Below are positions 55,709-64,000 of a DNA stretch of 64,000 nt, one piece after another (the first letter of the stretch is position 1; every line of letters starts with the position of its first letter). The notes below the pieces were generated by a model that was not told the DNA's origin, made no database searches, and worked only from the letters and a program-made list of their open reading frames with translations. Both the position numbers and the translations under genes were made by a program. This stretch comes from Actinoplanes sp. NBC_00393 (GTDB lineage Bacteria > Actinomycetota > Actinomycetes > Mycobacteriales > Micromonosporaceae): the NCBI RefSeq assembly GCF_036053395.1, contig NZ_CP107942.1, positions 6,156,501-6,220,500 of the forward strand. Direction: 5' to 3'.

Positions 55709-57019
55709 TCAGCCTGCTGTGACAACCGGGTGCAGGTCGGCGGCCGGCGGCTGCCAGGAAGCGGCGACCGCCTCGACCTGCTCACCGGAGCGGATGTCCT
55801 TCACGGTGTCCGGCTCGCCCGGGAACCACACGTACGGAATCCCGCGCCGGTCGGCGAACTGGATCTGCTTGCCGAACTTGGCCGCGGTCGGCGCCACCTC
55901 GGTCGGGATGCCCCGCCGGCGCAGCGCGGTGGCGATCCGCTCGCAGTCGGCCCGCTGCTCCTCGCTGGGCACCGCGACGACCACACAGGTCGGCACCGAA
56001 CGGGAGACGCCCAGCGCGTTCTGCCCGAAGAGGATGCCGAGCAGCCGGGAGACACCGATCGAGATGCCGACGCCCGGGAAGCGGGTGTTGCCGACCGAGG
56101 CCAGGTTCTCGTAGCGGCCGCCGGAGCAGACCGAGCCGAACCGCTCGTACCCCCGCAGCTGGGTCTCGTAGACCGTGCCGGTGTAGTAGTCCAGCCCGCG
56201 GGCGATCTTCAGCTCGGCCCGCACGAGCCCGGGTGCGTGCTCCCCCGCCGTCTCGACGACCTGCAGCAACTCCTCCAAGCCCTCGTCGAGCAGCGGATCG
56301 GTCACACCGAGCGCTCGGACGCGGTCCACAAAAGAACCGTCGGATCCCGAAATTTCGGCCAACTTCAGACAGGCCGCCGCTTGCACATCCGAGGCGCCCA
56401 CGGTTTCCGCCAGAAGAGCAGCCACCTTGTCCGGGCCGATCTTGTCCAGCTTGTCGACCGTACGCAGCACCTGTGCCGTGTCGGAAAGGCCCAGGCCGCG
56501 GTAGAAGCCCTCGCAGACCTTGCGGTTGTTGACCTGGATGACCGCCGGTGGAATCGGCAGCGACTTGAACACGTCGCCGATCACCAGCGGCATCTCGGTG
56601 TCGAAGTGGAACGGCAGGGTGTCCCGGTTCACCACGTCGATGTCGGCCTGCAGGAACTCGCGGTAGCGGCCCTCCTGCGGCCGCTCACCGCGCCACACCT
56701 TCTGGATCTGGTAGCGGCGGAAGGGGAACTGCAGCTTCCCGTGGTTCTCCACGACGAACCGTGCGAACGGGACGGTCAGATCGAAGTGCAGGCCGAGCTG
56801 ATCCTCTTTCTTGGAGAGGTCGTCCTCCTGCAGGCGGCGCAGAAGGTACACCTCCTTGGAAGTCTCGCCCTTGGAGAGCAGCGTTTCCACCGGCTCGACC
56901 GCACGCGTCTCCAGCGGGGCGAAACCGTAGAGCTCGAACGTGGAGCGGATCTTGTCGAGCACGAACTGCTCGATCATGCGCTGCGGCGGCAGCCACTCAG
57001 GAAAACCGGAAATAGGCAC
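55709..57019 (-). CDS. hisS: Histidyl-tRNA synthetase
   Basis: 436-residue class II synthetase. Motif 2 FRRYQIQKVWRGERPQEGRYREFLQADIDV-like region, the histidine-specific GLDYYTGTVYE, motif 3 VGISIGVSRLLGIL, and the C-terminal anticodon domain (TCVVVAVPSEEQRADCERIATALRRRGI). Charges tRNA-His. Sixteen bases downstream of the metallo-hydrolase gene, the usual actinobacterial arrangement. Confidence 0.97.
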   Translation of the reverse strand: MPISGFPEWLPPQRMIEQFVLDKIRSTFELYGFAPLETRAVEPVETLLSKGETSKEVYLLRRLQEDDLSKKEDQLGLHFDLTVPFARFVVENHGKLQFPFRRYQIQKVWRGERPQEGRYREFLQADIDVVNRDTLPFHFDTEMPLVIGDVFKSLPIPPAVIQVNNRKVCEGFYRGLGLSDTAQVLRTVDKLDKIGPDKVAALLAETVGASDVQAAACLKLAEISGSDGSFVDRVRALGVTDPLLDEGLEELLQVVETAGEHAPGLVRAELKIARGLDYYTGTVYETQLRGYERFGSVCSGGRYENLASVGNTRFPGVGISIGVSRLLGILFGQNALGVSRSVPTCVVVAVPSEEQRADCERIATALRRRGIPTEVAPTAAKFGKQIQFADRRGIPYVWFPGEPDTVKDIRSGEQVEAVAASWQPPAADLHPVVTAG

Positions 57020-57035
57020 AATTTCTCCAGGAAGA

Positions 57036-57731
57036 TCAGAAGCCGCGGCCGGGCGCGGCGGTCAGCTCCCGCAGGTACGGGTTGGACGCGCGCTCACGGC
57101 CGATGGTGGTGGCCGGTCCGTGGCCGGGCAGCACGACGGTGTCGTCGGCCAGCGGCAGGATCTTGTCCCGCAGGCTGGTCATCATCGTCGGGGTGCTGCC
57201 ACCCGGCAGGTCGGTGCGCCCGATGGATCCCGCGAAGAGCACGTCCCCGGAGAAGCAGATCTCCTCGGCTTCGAACGAGGGCGTGCCGGGCAGGCGGAAC
57301 AGCACCGACCCGCCGGTATGGCCGGGAGCGTGATCGACAGTCACCTCGAGGCCCGCGAGCGAGAGCACGGCGCCGTCGGTCAGCTCGGCCACGTCGTCGG
57401 GTTCCGAATACTCCAGGCGGCCGCCGAAGATCTGGTTGAGGTCGGCACTCAGACCCTTCGACGGGTCGGCGAGCATCTCCAGGTCGGCAGGGTGCACATA
57501 TGCCGTGATGCCGCGCGCGCCGCAGACCGGCGCCACCGAGAAGGTGTGGTCCAGGTGCCCGTGCGTGAGCAGCACCGCGGCCGGAGACAAGCGGTGTTGG
57601 GCCAGCACCTCGTCCAGCTGGTCGAGCACGCCGATGCCCGGATCGACGATCAGGCACTGCTCGCCCGGACCGGCGGCCACCACATAGCAGTTGGTGCCGA
57701 AGGCCTCGGCCGGAAAGCCGGTGACGAGCAC
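57036..57731 (-). CDS. Glyoxalase-II-like metallo-beta-lactamase-fold hydrolase
   Basis: 231 residues from GTG at 57731 (GGAGAGG eight bases upstream). Two-metal site: LLTHGHLDHTFSV, DHAPGHTGGSVLF, CFSGDVLFAGSIGRTD and VVLPGHGPATTIG; DPGIGVLDQLDEVL is the usual second strand. Close to the Rv2581c-type hydrolases that lie between relA and hisS in actinobacteria. Probably hydrolyses a thioester such as S-lactoyl-mycothiol; inferred. Confidence 0.92.
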   Translation of the reverse strand: MLVTGFPAEAFGTNCYVVAAGPGEQCLIVDPGIGVLDQLDEVLAQHRLSPAAVLLTHGHLDHTFSVAPVCGARGITAYVHPADLEMLADPSKGLSADLNQIFGGRLEYSEPDDVAELTDGAVLSLAGLEVTVDHAPGHTGGSVLFRLPGTPSFEAEEICFSGDVLFAGSIGRTDLPGGSTPTMMTSLRDKILPLADDTVVLPGHGPATTIGRERASNPYLRELTAAPGRGF

Positions 57732-57897
57732 AGTGACGACCTCTCCGAGATGGGTCCGAATCGTAACGAGCCTAGCCGGACCTCCGCACACCACTTTCTC
57801 AGGAGGTACCCGTACACTCTTGCGGGCGTGAGGCGTGCCGCACCCCTTGACAGGCACAAGATCCTCTCTGATCCGGGTAAGGGAAGGACAGCTTTCG

Positions 57898-58746
57898 GTG
57901 GCTCCCAGCAAGGACCGGCAGCGCAAGCTCGCGCGCGCGAAATATGACCGGCAACTGGCCCGCCGGGCCGAGCGAGAGCGCCGCCGCCGCCGGATCTGGG
58001 CCGGTGTCGGCACCGGCCTCGCGCTGGTGCTGGTCGTCGCCGGTGGCGCCTGGATCGGCGGCGCCTTCGACAGCGACGACTCCACCGAGACCACCGCCGG
58101 TGACGTCTGCCTCTGGACCCCGCAGAACGCGACGGCCAACACCGACCTCAAGGAGGTCGGCACCCCGCCCACCAAGGACCTGCCGGAGACCGGCACGGAG
58201 ACGATGACGGTCACCACCGACAAGGGTGCGCCGATCGTCGCGAGCCTCGACGTGGCCAGCGCCCCGTGTGCGGCCGCGAGCTTCTCGTTCCTGGCCGGCA
58301 AGTCGTTCTTCGACAACACCGAGTGCCACGAGATCACCGCCGACGGCGCGCTGCGCTGCGGTGACCCGAGCGGCACCGGCAACGGCGGCCCGACGTACAG
58401 CTTCTATGACGAGAACGTTCCGGCGCCCGCCCCGAGCGCCTCCGCTGCTCCGAGCGCGCCGGTGACCTACCCCAAGGGCACGGTGGCGCTGGTCGGCAAC
58501 CCACCCGGCAGCAACAGCAGCCAGTTCCTCCTCTTCTTCAAGGACTTCAGCCCGGCCGAGCCGATCTACCCGATCATCGGCCAGGTGACCAGCGGTCTGG
58601 ACACGCTGACCAAGATCTCCAAGATCGCCACGGTGGAGAACGCCACCGGCGACAAGGTGAAGCCCAAGGAGAAGATCACTATCCAGAGTCTGACCGTCGG
58701 TGCGGCCGCTGCCTCCGCGGCCCCGTCGGCCAGCACCGAGTCGTGA
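57898..58746 (+). CDS. Cyclophilin-like membrane protein, probably catalytically degenerate
   Basis: 282 residues from GTG at 57898. A basic start (APSKDRQRKLARAKYDRQL), a helix (IWAGVGTGLALVLVVAGGAWI), then a cyclophilin-fold outer domain. Compared with the neighbour at 58787, the catalytic Arg position reads CHEITAD instead of CHRLVNE, GSTGSQFFIV has become GSNSSQFLLFF, and the segment between is shortened, so isomerase activity is doubtful. Four cysteines remain. Divergent from the metallo-hydrolase gene and in tandem with the second copy. Confidence 0.85.
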   Translation: MAPSKDRQRKLARAKYDRQLARRAERERRRRRIWAGVGTGLALVLVVAGGAWIGGAFDSDDSTETTAGDVCLWTPQNATANTDLKEVGTPPTKDLPETGTETMTVTTDKGAPIVASLDVASAPCAAASFSFLAGKSFFDNTECHEITADGALRCGDPSGTGNGGPTYSFYDENVPAPAPSASAAPSAPVTYPKGTVALVGNPPGSNSSQFLLFFKDFSPAEPIYPIIGQVTSGLDTLTKISKIATVENATGDKVKPKEKITIQSLTVGAAAASAAPSASTES

Positions 58747-58786
58747 GTTCGTGATGGCAGAGACCAGCAGCAGCAGGGAGAACACC

Positions 58787-59614
58787 GTGTCGTCGATCAA
58801 GGACCGGCAGCGCGCGGCAGCGCGTGCCCGGCTCGAGAAGGAGATGGCCGAGCGCGCGACGGCCGCCAAGAAGCGCCGTCGCCAGCAGGCGATCATCGGC
58901 TCGGCGCTCGGCGTTGTCGTGATCGCCGGCGCGGCCGTCTGGATCGTCAACGTGCTGAACAAGGACGAGGACAAGGCGGGCAGCCCCACCGCCCAGGCCG
59001 GCACCGTCGCCTGCACCTGGACCCCATCCGACGAGGCGAGCGGCGGCAAGGTCAAGGACGTCGGCCTCCCGCCGGCGAACGTGCCGAACGTGGGCACCAG
59101 CACGCTGACCCTCGACACCAGCCTGGGCCCGATCGAGGCGACCATCGACCTCACCAAGGCGCCCTGCACCGGCGCGAGCTACAAGCACCTGGCGTCGAAG
59201 AACTTCCTCGACAACTCCAAGTGCCACCGGCTGGTCAACGAGGCGTCGTTCAAGATCCTGCAGTGCGGTGACCCGTTCGCCACCGGCAAGGGCTGGCGCG
59301 AGACCGACGGCCAGGGCGGCCCGAGCTACACCATGGCCGAGGAGAACCTGCCGACCGACACCGCGAAGCCGTACCCCGCCGGCTCCATCGCGATGGCCAA
59401 CACCGGCCAGCCCGGCAGCACCGGCAGCCAGTTCTTCATCGTCTCCGAGGACACCCAGCTCAACCCGTCCTACACGCTGCTCGGCACCATCACCAAGGGC
59501 CTCGACATCGTGAAGGACGTGGTCAAGGCCGGCGACGACGGCGCCTTCGCGCAGTCCGCCGGCGGCGGCCACCCCAAGAAGGAACTCACGATCAAGACCA
59601 TGACGGTCTCCTGA
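58787..59614 (+). CDS. Peptidyl-prolyl cis-trans isomerase, cyclophilin type, membrane-anchored
   Basis: 275 residues. GTG at 58787 is chosen because GGGAG lies seven bases upstream and the product then aligns with the paralogue (SSIKDRQRAAARARLEKEM); ATG at 58754 is also in frame. A basic start, one helix (AIIGSALGVVVIAGAAVWIV), then the cyclophilin domain with CHRLVNEASFKILQCGDPFATG, GSIAMANTGQPGSTGSQFFIV and TLLGTITKGLDIVKDVV. Assists folding outside the membrane. Tandem with a degenerate copy; a strong terminator follows. Confidence 0.93.
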   Translation: MSSIKDRQRAAARARLEKEMAERATAAKKRRRQQAIIGSALGVVVIAGAAVWIVNVLNKDEDKAGSPTAQAGTVACTWTPSDEASGGKVKDVGLPPANVPNVGTSTLTLDTSLGPIEATIDLTKAPCTGASYKHLASKNFLDNSKCHRLVNEASFKILQCGDPFATGKGWRETDGQGGPSYTMAEENLPTDTAKPYPAGSIAMANTGQPGSTGSQFFIVSEDTQLNPSYTLLGTITKGLDIVKDVVKAGDDGAFAQSAGGGHPKKELTIKTMTVS

Positions 59615-59626
59615 TCCAGGTAGCAG

Positions 59627-59659
59627 AAAAGGGCGGCCCCGGCAGGGGTCGCCCTTTTT
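59627..59659. terminator. Intrinsic terminator between convergent cyclophilin and relA genes
   Basis: AAAAGGGCGGCCCC-n4-GGGGTCGCCCTTTT, 14-bp stem with one G-T pair, flanked by T5 on the right and A4 on the left: a classic bidirectional Rho-independent terminator. Confidence 0.9.
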
Positions 59660-59734
59660 CCTGCATTGGTACGACAGAGCCGCGGCCACCCACCGGCCCG
59701 GGGCCGCAGCGCGGCCTCCGGGCTGATGCGGTGG

Positions 59735-62191
59735 TCAGGCGCCCGAGGTCACCCGGTAGGCGTCGAAGACACCGTCGACCTTCCGGACCGCGGCGACGAG
59801 GTGACCGAGGTGCTTCGGGTCGGCCATCTCGAACGTGAACCGGCTGACCGCCACCCGGTCGCGGGTCGTGGTGACCGTCGCGGACAGGATGTTCACCCGC
59901 TCCTCGGAGAGCACCCGGGTCACGTCGGCCAGCAGCTTGTGCCGGTCGAGCGCCTCCACCTGGATCGCCACCAGGAACGTGGACGCCGACGTCGGCTTCC
60001 AGCTGACCTCGACCACCCGCTCGTTCTGCTCGCGCAGGTCCTGGGCGTTGGCGCAGTCCTCCCGGTGCACGCTCACCCCGCCGGAGCGGGTGACGAACCC
60101 GAAGACGGCGTCGCCCGGCACCGGCGTGCAGCAGCGGGCCAGTTTCACCCAGACGTCCGAGACGCCCTTCACCACCACGCCCGGGTCCTGCGCGGTGCTG
60201 CGGTTGCGCGGCGGCCGGGTCGCGACGGCGGTCTCGGCGATGTCCTCGACCGCGCCCTCCTCGCCACCGAAGCCGGCGACGAGCTTGGCCACCACCGACT
60301 GGGCGGAGACCGCGTTCTCCCCCACCGCCGCGTACAGCGAGGCCACGTCGGCCAGGTGCAGGTCACGCGCGATCGTGGTGAGGTTCTCCCCGGTCAGCAT
60401 GCGCTGCAGCGGCAGGCCCTGCTTGCGCATCGCCTTGACGATCGCGTCCTTGCCCTCCTCGATCGCCTCCTCGCGGCGCTCCTTGTTGAAGAACTGCCGG
60501 ATCTTCGTACGGGCGCGCGGGCTCTTCACGAAGCCGAGCCAGTCCTGCGTCGGACCGGCCGTCGCCGACTTGGACGTGAAGATCTCGATCACGTCGCCGT
60601 TGGAGAGCGTCGACTCCAGCGGCACCAGCTTGCCGTTGACCCGCGCGCCGATGCACTTGTGCCCGACCTCGGTGTGCACCGCGTACGCGAAGTCGACCGG
60701 GGTGGAGCCGGTGGGCAGCGGGATCACGTCGCCCTTCGGCGTGAAGACGTAGACCTCCTGGCTGGAGAGGTCGAACCGCAACGCGTCCAGGAACTCGGAC
60801 GGGTCGCTCGCCTCGCGCTGCCAGTCGAGCAGCTGCCGCAGCCAGGTCATCTCGTCGATGTGCGCCGGCGGGCCGACGATCGTCGCGCCCTTCTGCTCCT
60901 TGTACTTCCAGTGCGCGGCGATGCCGAACTCGGCGGTCCGGTGCATCGCGAACGTCCGGATCTGCATCTCGACCGGCTTGCCGGTGGGGCCGATGACCGT
61001 CGTGTGCAACGACTGGTACATGTTGAATTTCGGCATCGCGATGTAGTCCTTGAACCGGCCCGGCACCGGCTGCCAGTTCGCGTGGATGACGCCCAGCGCG
61101 GCGTAACAGTCGCGGACCGTGTCGACCAGGATGCGGACGCCGACCAGGTCGTAGATGTCGTTGAAGTCCCGGCCCCGCACGATCATCTTCTGATAGATCG
61201 AGTACAGGTGCTTGGGGCGGCCGGTCACCTCGGCCTTGATCTTCGCCGACTTGAGGTCCAGCTGGACCCGGTTGGTCACCTGGCGCAGCAGCGCCTCACG
61301 CTGCGGCTGGTGCTCCCCGATCAGGCGGTTGATCTCCTCGAACCGCTTGGGGAAGAGGGTGCCGAAGGCCAGATCCTCCAGCTCCCACTTGATCGTGTTC
61401 ATACCGAGGCGATGGGCCAGCGGCGCCAGGATCTCCAGCGTCTCCTTGGCCTTCTGCTCCTGCTTGGCACGCGGGAGGAAGGTCAGCGTACGCATGTTGT
61501 GCAGCCGGTCGGCCAGCTTGATCACAAGCACCCGCGGGTCCTTGGCCATCGCCACGACCATCTTGCGGATCGTCTCGGCCTTCGCCGCATCGCCCAGTTT
61601 CACCCGGTCGAGCTTTGTCACGCCGTCGACCAGCAGCGCCACCTCGGCGCCGAAGTCGTTGCGCATGTTCTCCAGCGAGTAGTCGGTGTCCTCGATCGTG
61701 TCGTGCAGCAGCGCCGCCACCAGCGTGGTGGTGTCCATCCCGAGGTTGGCCAGGATCGTGGCCACCGCGAGCGGATGCGTGATGTACGGATCGCCGGACT
61801 TGCGATACTGCCCGGAGTGCCAGCGGGCGGCGACGTCGAACGCCTTCTGCAGGGCGCGGGCATCCGCCTTGGGGTGACTGGCCCGGTGCGTCGCGATCAG
61901 CGGCTCGAGGACCTCACTGACCTGCGTGCTCTGCCAGGGCGCGTTGAACCGGGCGAGCCGGGCCCGGACCCGGCGCCCGGTCGGGGCGCTGGCCAGGCCG
62001 AAGCTGCTGGGCTCATCCGCGGGCGAGAGCGGCTGGGTCGTCTCGATGTCGCCGACGGGCACCGCCGGCCGCGGGCCGGCCTGCTCGTCGGAGCGGACCT
62101 GTTCGCCGGGCGTCGCCTCGCCCGAGCCGGTCCGCGAGTTCTGGGTCGGTTGCACCGTGCCCTCCGCCCGAGGGGCGACGTCGCTGGCCAC
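59735..62191 (-). CDS. relA: Bifunctional (p)ppGpp synthetase/hydrolase RelA/SpoT
   Basis: 818 residues from GTG at 62191; the start is uncertain, with GTG at 62155 (GGAGG five bases upstream) also good. HD hydrolase domain: [31 protein letters not shown]. Synthetase: [38 protein letters not shown] (not EFDD) is the signature of bifunctional enzymes. TGS domain ([27 protein letters not shown]) and C-terminal ACT domain follow. Controls the stringent response. Downstream of apt, as in Streptomyces. Confidence 0.95.
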   Translation of the reverse strand: MASDVAPRAEGTVQPTQNSRTGSGEATPGEQVRSDEQAGPRPAVPVGDIETTQPLSPADEPSSFGLASAPTGRRVRARLARFNAPWQSTQVSEVLEPLIATHRASHPKADARALQKAFDVAARWHSGQYRKSGDPYITHPLAVATILANLGMDTTTLVAALLHDTIEDTDYSLENMRNDFGAEVALLVDGVTKLDRVKLGDAAKAETIRKMVVAMAKDPRVLVIKLADRLHNMRTLTFLPRAKQEQKAKETLEILAPLAHRLGMNTIKWELEDLAFGTLFPKRFEEINRLIGEHQPQREALLRQVTNRVQLDLKSAKIKAEVTGRPKHLYSIYQKMIVRGRDFNDIYDLVGVRILVDTVRDCYAALGVIHANWQPVPGRFKDYIAMPKFNMYQSLHTTVIGPTGKPVEMQIRTFAMHRTAEFGIAAHWKYKEQKGATIVGPPAHIDEMTWLRQLLDWQREASDPSEFLDALRFDLSSQEVYVFTPKGDVIPLPTGSTPVDFAYAVHTEVGHKCIGARVNGKLVPLESTLSNGDVIEIFTSKSATAGPTQDWLGFVKSPRARTKIRQFFNKERREEAIEEGKDAIVKAMRKQGLPLQRMLTGENLTTIARDLHLADVASLYAAVGENAVSAQSVVAKLVAGFGGEEGAVEDIAETAVATRPPRNRSTAQDPGVVVKGVSDVWVKLARCCTPVPGDAVFGFVTRSGGVSVHREDCANAQDLREQNERVVEVSWKPTSASTFLVAIQVEALDRHKLLADVTRVLSEERVNILSATVTTTRDRVAVSRFTFEMADPKHLGHLVAAVRKVDGVFDAYRVTSGA

Positions 62192-62338
62192 CGGCCTCCT
62201 CACGCCTTCGCCGGATTGGTGATTCGCACCAGGGATCGGTTCCTTGGAACGCCCATCGTACCCGCACCGCCTCACCGAATGTCCCGGCCGAACCTCCTAA
62301 TAAGCAGGCCTGACCGGGCGAAGAACATCGAAGCTGGA

Positions 62339-62902
62339 TCAAACGGTCAGCAGCGCGTGCACACTGCGAGGTCGCAGCCGGTCCCGGGCGTTCAGGAAGC
62401 CCAGCTCCATCAGGACCGTGAACCCGGAAACCGTACCGCCGGCCTTCTCGACCAGGTCCAGCGTCGCCGCCGCGGTGCCGCCGGTGGCGAGCACGTCGTC
62501 GACCACCAGGACCCGCTGCCCGGCTACGAACGCGCCCTCGTGCACCTCCAGGGTGGCCTGGCCGTACTCGAGGTCGTACGAGGCGGAGAAGGCGGGACGC
62601 GGCAGCTTGCCGGCCTTGCGCACCGGGACCACCCCGACCCCGGTGGCGTACGCGATCGCGGCGGCCACCACGAACCCGCGGGCCTCCACGCCGGCCACCA
62701 CGTCGAACGAGTCCGCCCCGTGGTGCGCGACGATCCCGTCGACGACCTTCCGGAAGGTCGGGCCGTCACCGAAGAGCGGCATCAGGTCCTTGAAGAGGAT
62801 CCCCGGCTTCGGGAAATCCGGCACATCGACCGTGCCGCTCGCGACCAGGGCGGCCAGTTCCGGTCCGCTGTCCCCGGTCACCGTGTTGTTCTCGGTAGTC
62901 AC
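62339..62902 (-). CDS. apt: Adenine phosphoribosyltransferase
   Basis: 187 residues from GTG at 62902. VDVPDFPKPGILFKDLMPLFGD and DVVAGVEARGFVVAAAIAYATGVGVVPVRKAGKLP are diagnostic; the PRPP loop is VLVVDDVLATGGTAAA. Salvages adenine to AMP with PRPP. Sits between secF and relA, the conserved actinobacterial order. Confidence 0.96.
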   Translation of the reverse strand: MTTENNTVTGDSGPELAALVASGTVDVPDFPKPGILFKDLMPLFGDGPTFRKVVDGIVAHHGADSFDVVAGVEARGFVVAAAIAYATGVGVVPVRKAGKLPRPAFSASYDLEYGQATLEVHEGAFVAGQRVLVVDDVLATGGTAAATLDLVEKAGGTVSGFTVLMELGFLNARDRLRPRSVHALLTV

Positions 62903-62940
62903 GGCGGACAGCCTAGTGCCGGGCCGACCCCGGGCATGCA

Positions 62941-62971
62941 AACGGCCCGCCACCGAGGGTGGCGGGCCGTT
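62941..62971 (-). terminator. Hairpin terminator after secF
   Basis: AACGGCCCGCCACC-n3-GGTGGCGGGCCGTT, a perfect 14-bp stem 10 bases past the secF stop and 39 bases before the apt start. Confidence 0.85.
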
Positions 62972-62980
62972 CGTGCTACG

Positions 62981-64000
62981 TCAGCGCCGCTTGCCGCTGG
63001 GCCGGTTGCCGGCCCCGCCACCCCGGTTCGAGGTGTTGCGCTTGGCCGTCGGCCGGGCGCCCGGGCGCGGCGTGCTGCTGCCGGCCAGGACCCCGACCTC
63101 GTCGGACTCGGTCGCGTTGGCCGGGCGGGTGCGCTCGGCACGCGGGGCCACGTCGCCGGAGCGCTGCGCCCGCCGGGCCAGCACCCGGGCGTTGTGCGCC
63201 TTGATCTTCGGCTCCTGGTCCTTCAGCGCGCTCAGCACCGGCGCGGCGAACACGATCGAGGAGATCACGCCGAAGCCCATGCCGACGAAGAGCACCAGGC
63301 CGAGGTCCTTCAGCGTGCCCGCCCCGAGGAAGCCGGCGCCGATGAAGAGCAGACCACCGACCGGCAGCAGCGCCACCAGACCGGTGTTCAGCGACCGCAT
63401 CAGGGTCTGGTTGACCGCCAGGTTGGTCGCCTCGGCATAGGTACGGGTACTGCCCGCCGTGATGCCGCGGGTGTTCTCCTGGACCTTGTCGAAGACGACG
63501 ACCACGTCGTACAGCGAGTAACCCAGGATCGTCAGGAAGCCGATCACCGTGGACGGGGTGACCTCGAAACCGACCAGCGAATACACACCGGCCGTCATCA
63601 ACAGGTCGAACATCAGCGAGGCGAGCGCCGCCACCGCCATCCGCCACTCGAACCGGACGATCAGGTAGGCGACCACCAGCACCAGGAAGATCACCAGACC
63701 GAGGATGGCCTTCTCGGTGACCGCGTCACCCCAGGCCGACGAGACCTGGTTGTCACTCACGTCGTCGGCGCTGACCCCGAGATCCTGGACCAGCGCGGCC
63801 TTGGCCTCCTCGGCCTCCGCCGCGGTGAGCGCCGAGGCGCGCACCTTGTAGCTGGCGCTGTCGCCGGTGCCGACCTGCTGCGCCGCGTGGACCTCGGCCT
63901 CCGGGTCCACCGAGGTGACGGCCCGCTCGACGGCCTGCTCGGCCTCCTCCTGGGTCAGGTCCCCCTCAGCGGTGGCGACCGGCACGGTGAACGAGGTGCC
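62981..64000 (-). CDS. secF: Protein translocase subunit SecF (N-terminus outside window)
   Basis: The frame is open to the window edge, so the first residues are missing; 339 residues are visible. Helices and signature: AYLIVRFEWRMAVAALASLMFDLLMTAGVYSL, FEVTPSTVIGFLTILGYSLYDVVVVFDKVQEN, then NQTLMRSLNTGLVALLPVGGL. The outer loop before the first visible helix is acidic. The C-terminal tail is basic and Ala/Arg-rich (RGGGAGNRPSGKRR). With SecD it drives late steps of protein export using the proton gradient. secD is expected just outside. Confidence 0.95.
   Translation of the reverse strand, partial: GTSFTVPVATAEGDLTQEEAEQAVERAVTSVDPEAEVHAAQQVGTGDSASYKVRASALTAAEAEEAKAALVQDLGVSADDVSDNQVSSAWGDAVTEKAILGLVIFLVLVVAYLIVRFEWRMAVAALASLMFDLLMTAGVYSLVGFEVTPSTVIGFLTILGYSLYDVVVVFDKVQENTRGITAGSTRTYAEATNLAVNQTLMRSLNTGLVALLPVGGLLFIGAGFLGAGTLKDLGLVLFVGMGFGVISSIVFAAPVLSALKDQEPKIKAHNARVLARRAQRSGDVAPRAERTRPANATESDEVGVLAGSSTPRPGARPTAKRNTSNRGGGAGNRPSGKRR

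Overview
This is a high-GC actinobacterial chromosome segment, most likely from the Micromonosporaceae (Actinoplanes or a close relative). The evidence is its very high GC content, frequent GTG and TTG starts, the actinobacterial order secF-apt-relA-(cyclophilins)-hisS, the order rarA...DUF948-DUF6167-alaS-ruvX-mltG-aroE-aroC-aroK, and a FliA/WhiG-type sigma factor of the kind used by sporulating, motile actinomycetes. The genus is inference; no rRNA or other marker is present. I saw no tRNA, rRNA, CRISPR array or transposase.

Left part (1-26.7 kb): a truncated sodium-symporter gene with its MetS-like small subunit; a GntP permease; aroK and aroC; an inserted HxlR/SnoaL-like divergent pair; aroE; two tandem mltG paralogues; ruvX; alaS; two small envelope-associated genes; a 1587-residue low-complexity membrane protein; rarA; a small membrane protein; an HTH regulator coupled to an MFS transporter; aspS; and a second low-complexity single-pass membrane protein. 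Nearly all of these genes lie on the minus strand.

Middle part (26.7-47.5 kb): a divergent group that looks like amino-sugar and D-amino-acid scavenging (D-serine-dehydratase-like PLP enzyme, small-molecule kinase, GH20 hexosaminidase, unknown regulator, metal-dependent deacylase, RidA). Then come a membrane Ser/Thr kinase, an acyltransferase with an SGNH domain, and a TetR gene with a double palindromic operator over its own start. A complete ureABCFGD operon without ureE follows, then a FliA/WhiG-family sigma factor, a small unknown gene, and a second Ser/Thr kinase whose outer domain resembles a family-2 cellulose-binding module.

Right part (47.8-64 kb): cyanophycin synthetase and cyanophycinase, an HxlR-controlled MFS transporter with a monooxygenase-like tail, a PaaI-type thioesterase, a 0.7-kb block of tandem repeats, an acyl-ACP desaturase, hisS, a glyoxalase-II-like hydrolase, two tandem cyclophilin-like lipid-anchored or membrane proteins, relA, apt and the start-truncated secF.

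Two observations tie regions together. First, both the urease operon and the cyanophycin operon have, shortly upstream, a pair of half-sites with the spacing and sequence of a GlnR box (GTAAC-n6-GAAAC and GGAAC-n6-GAAAC), which suggests shared nitrogen control. Second, a 63-bp tandem repeat with a common core occurs in two intergenic regions 32 kb apart, in opposite orientations, and in both places it keeps a 21-codon open frame reading GWLSRL.
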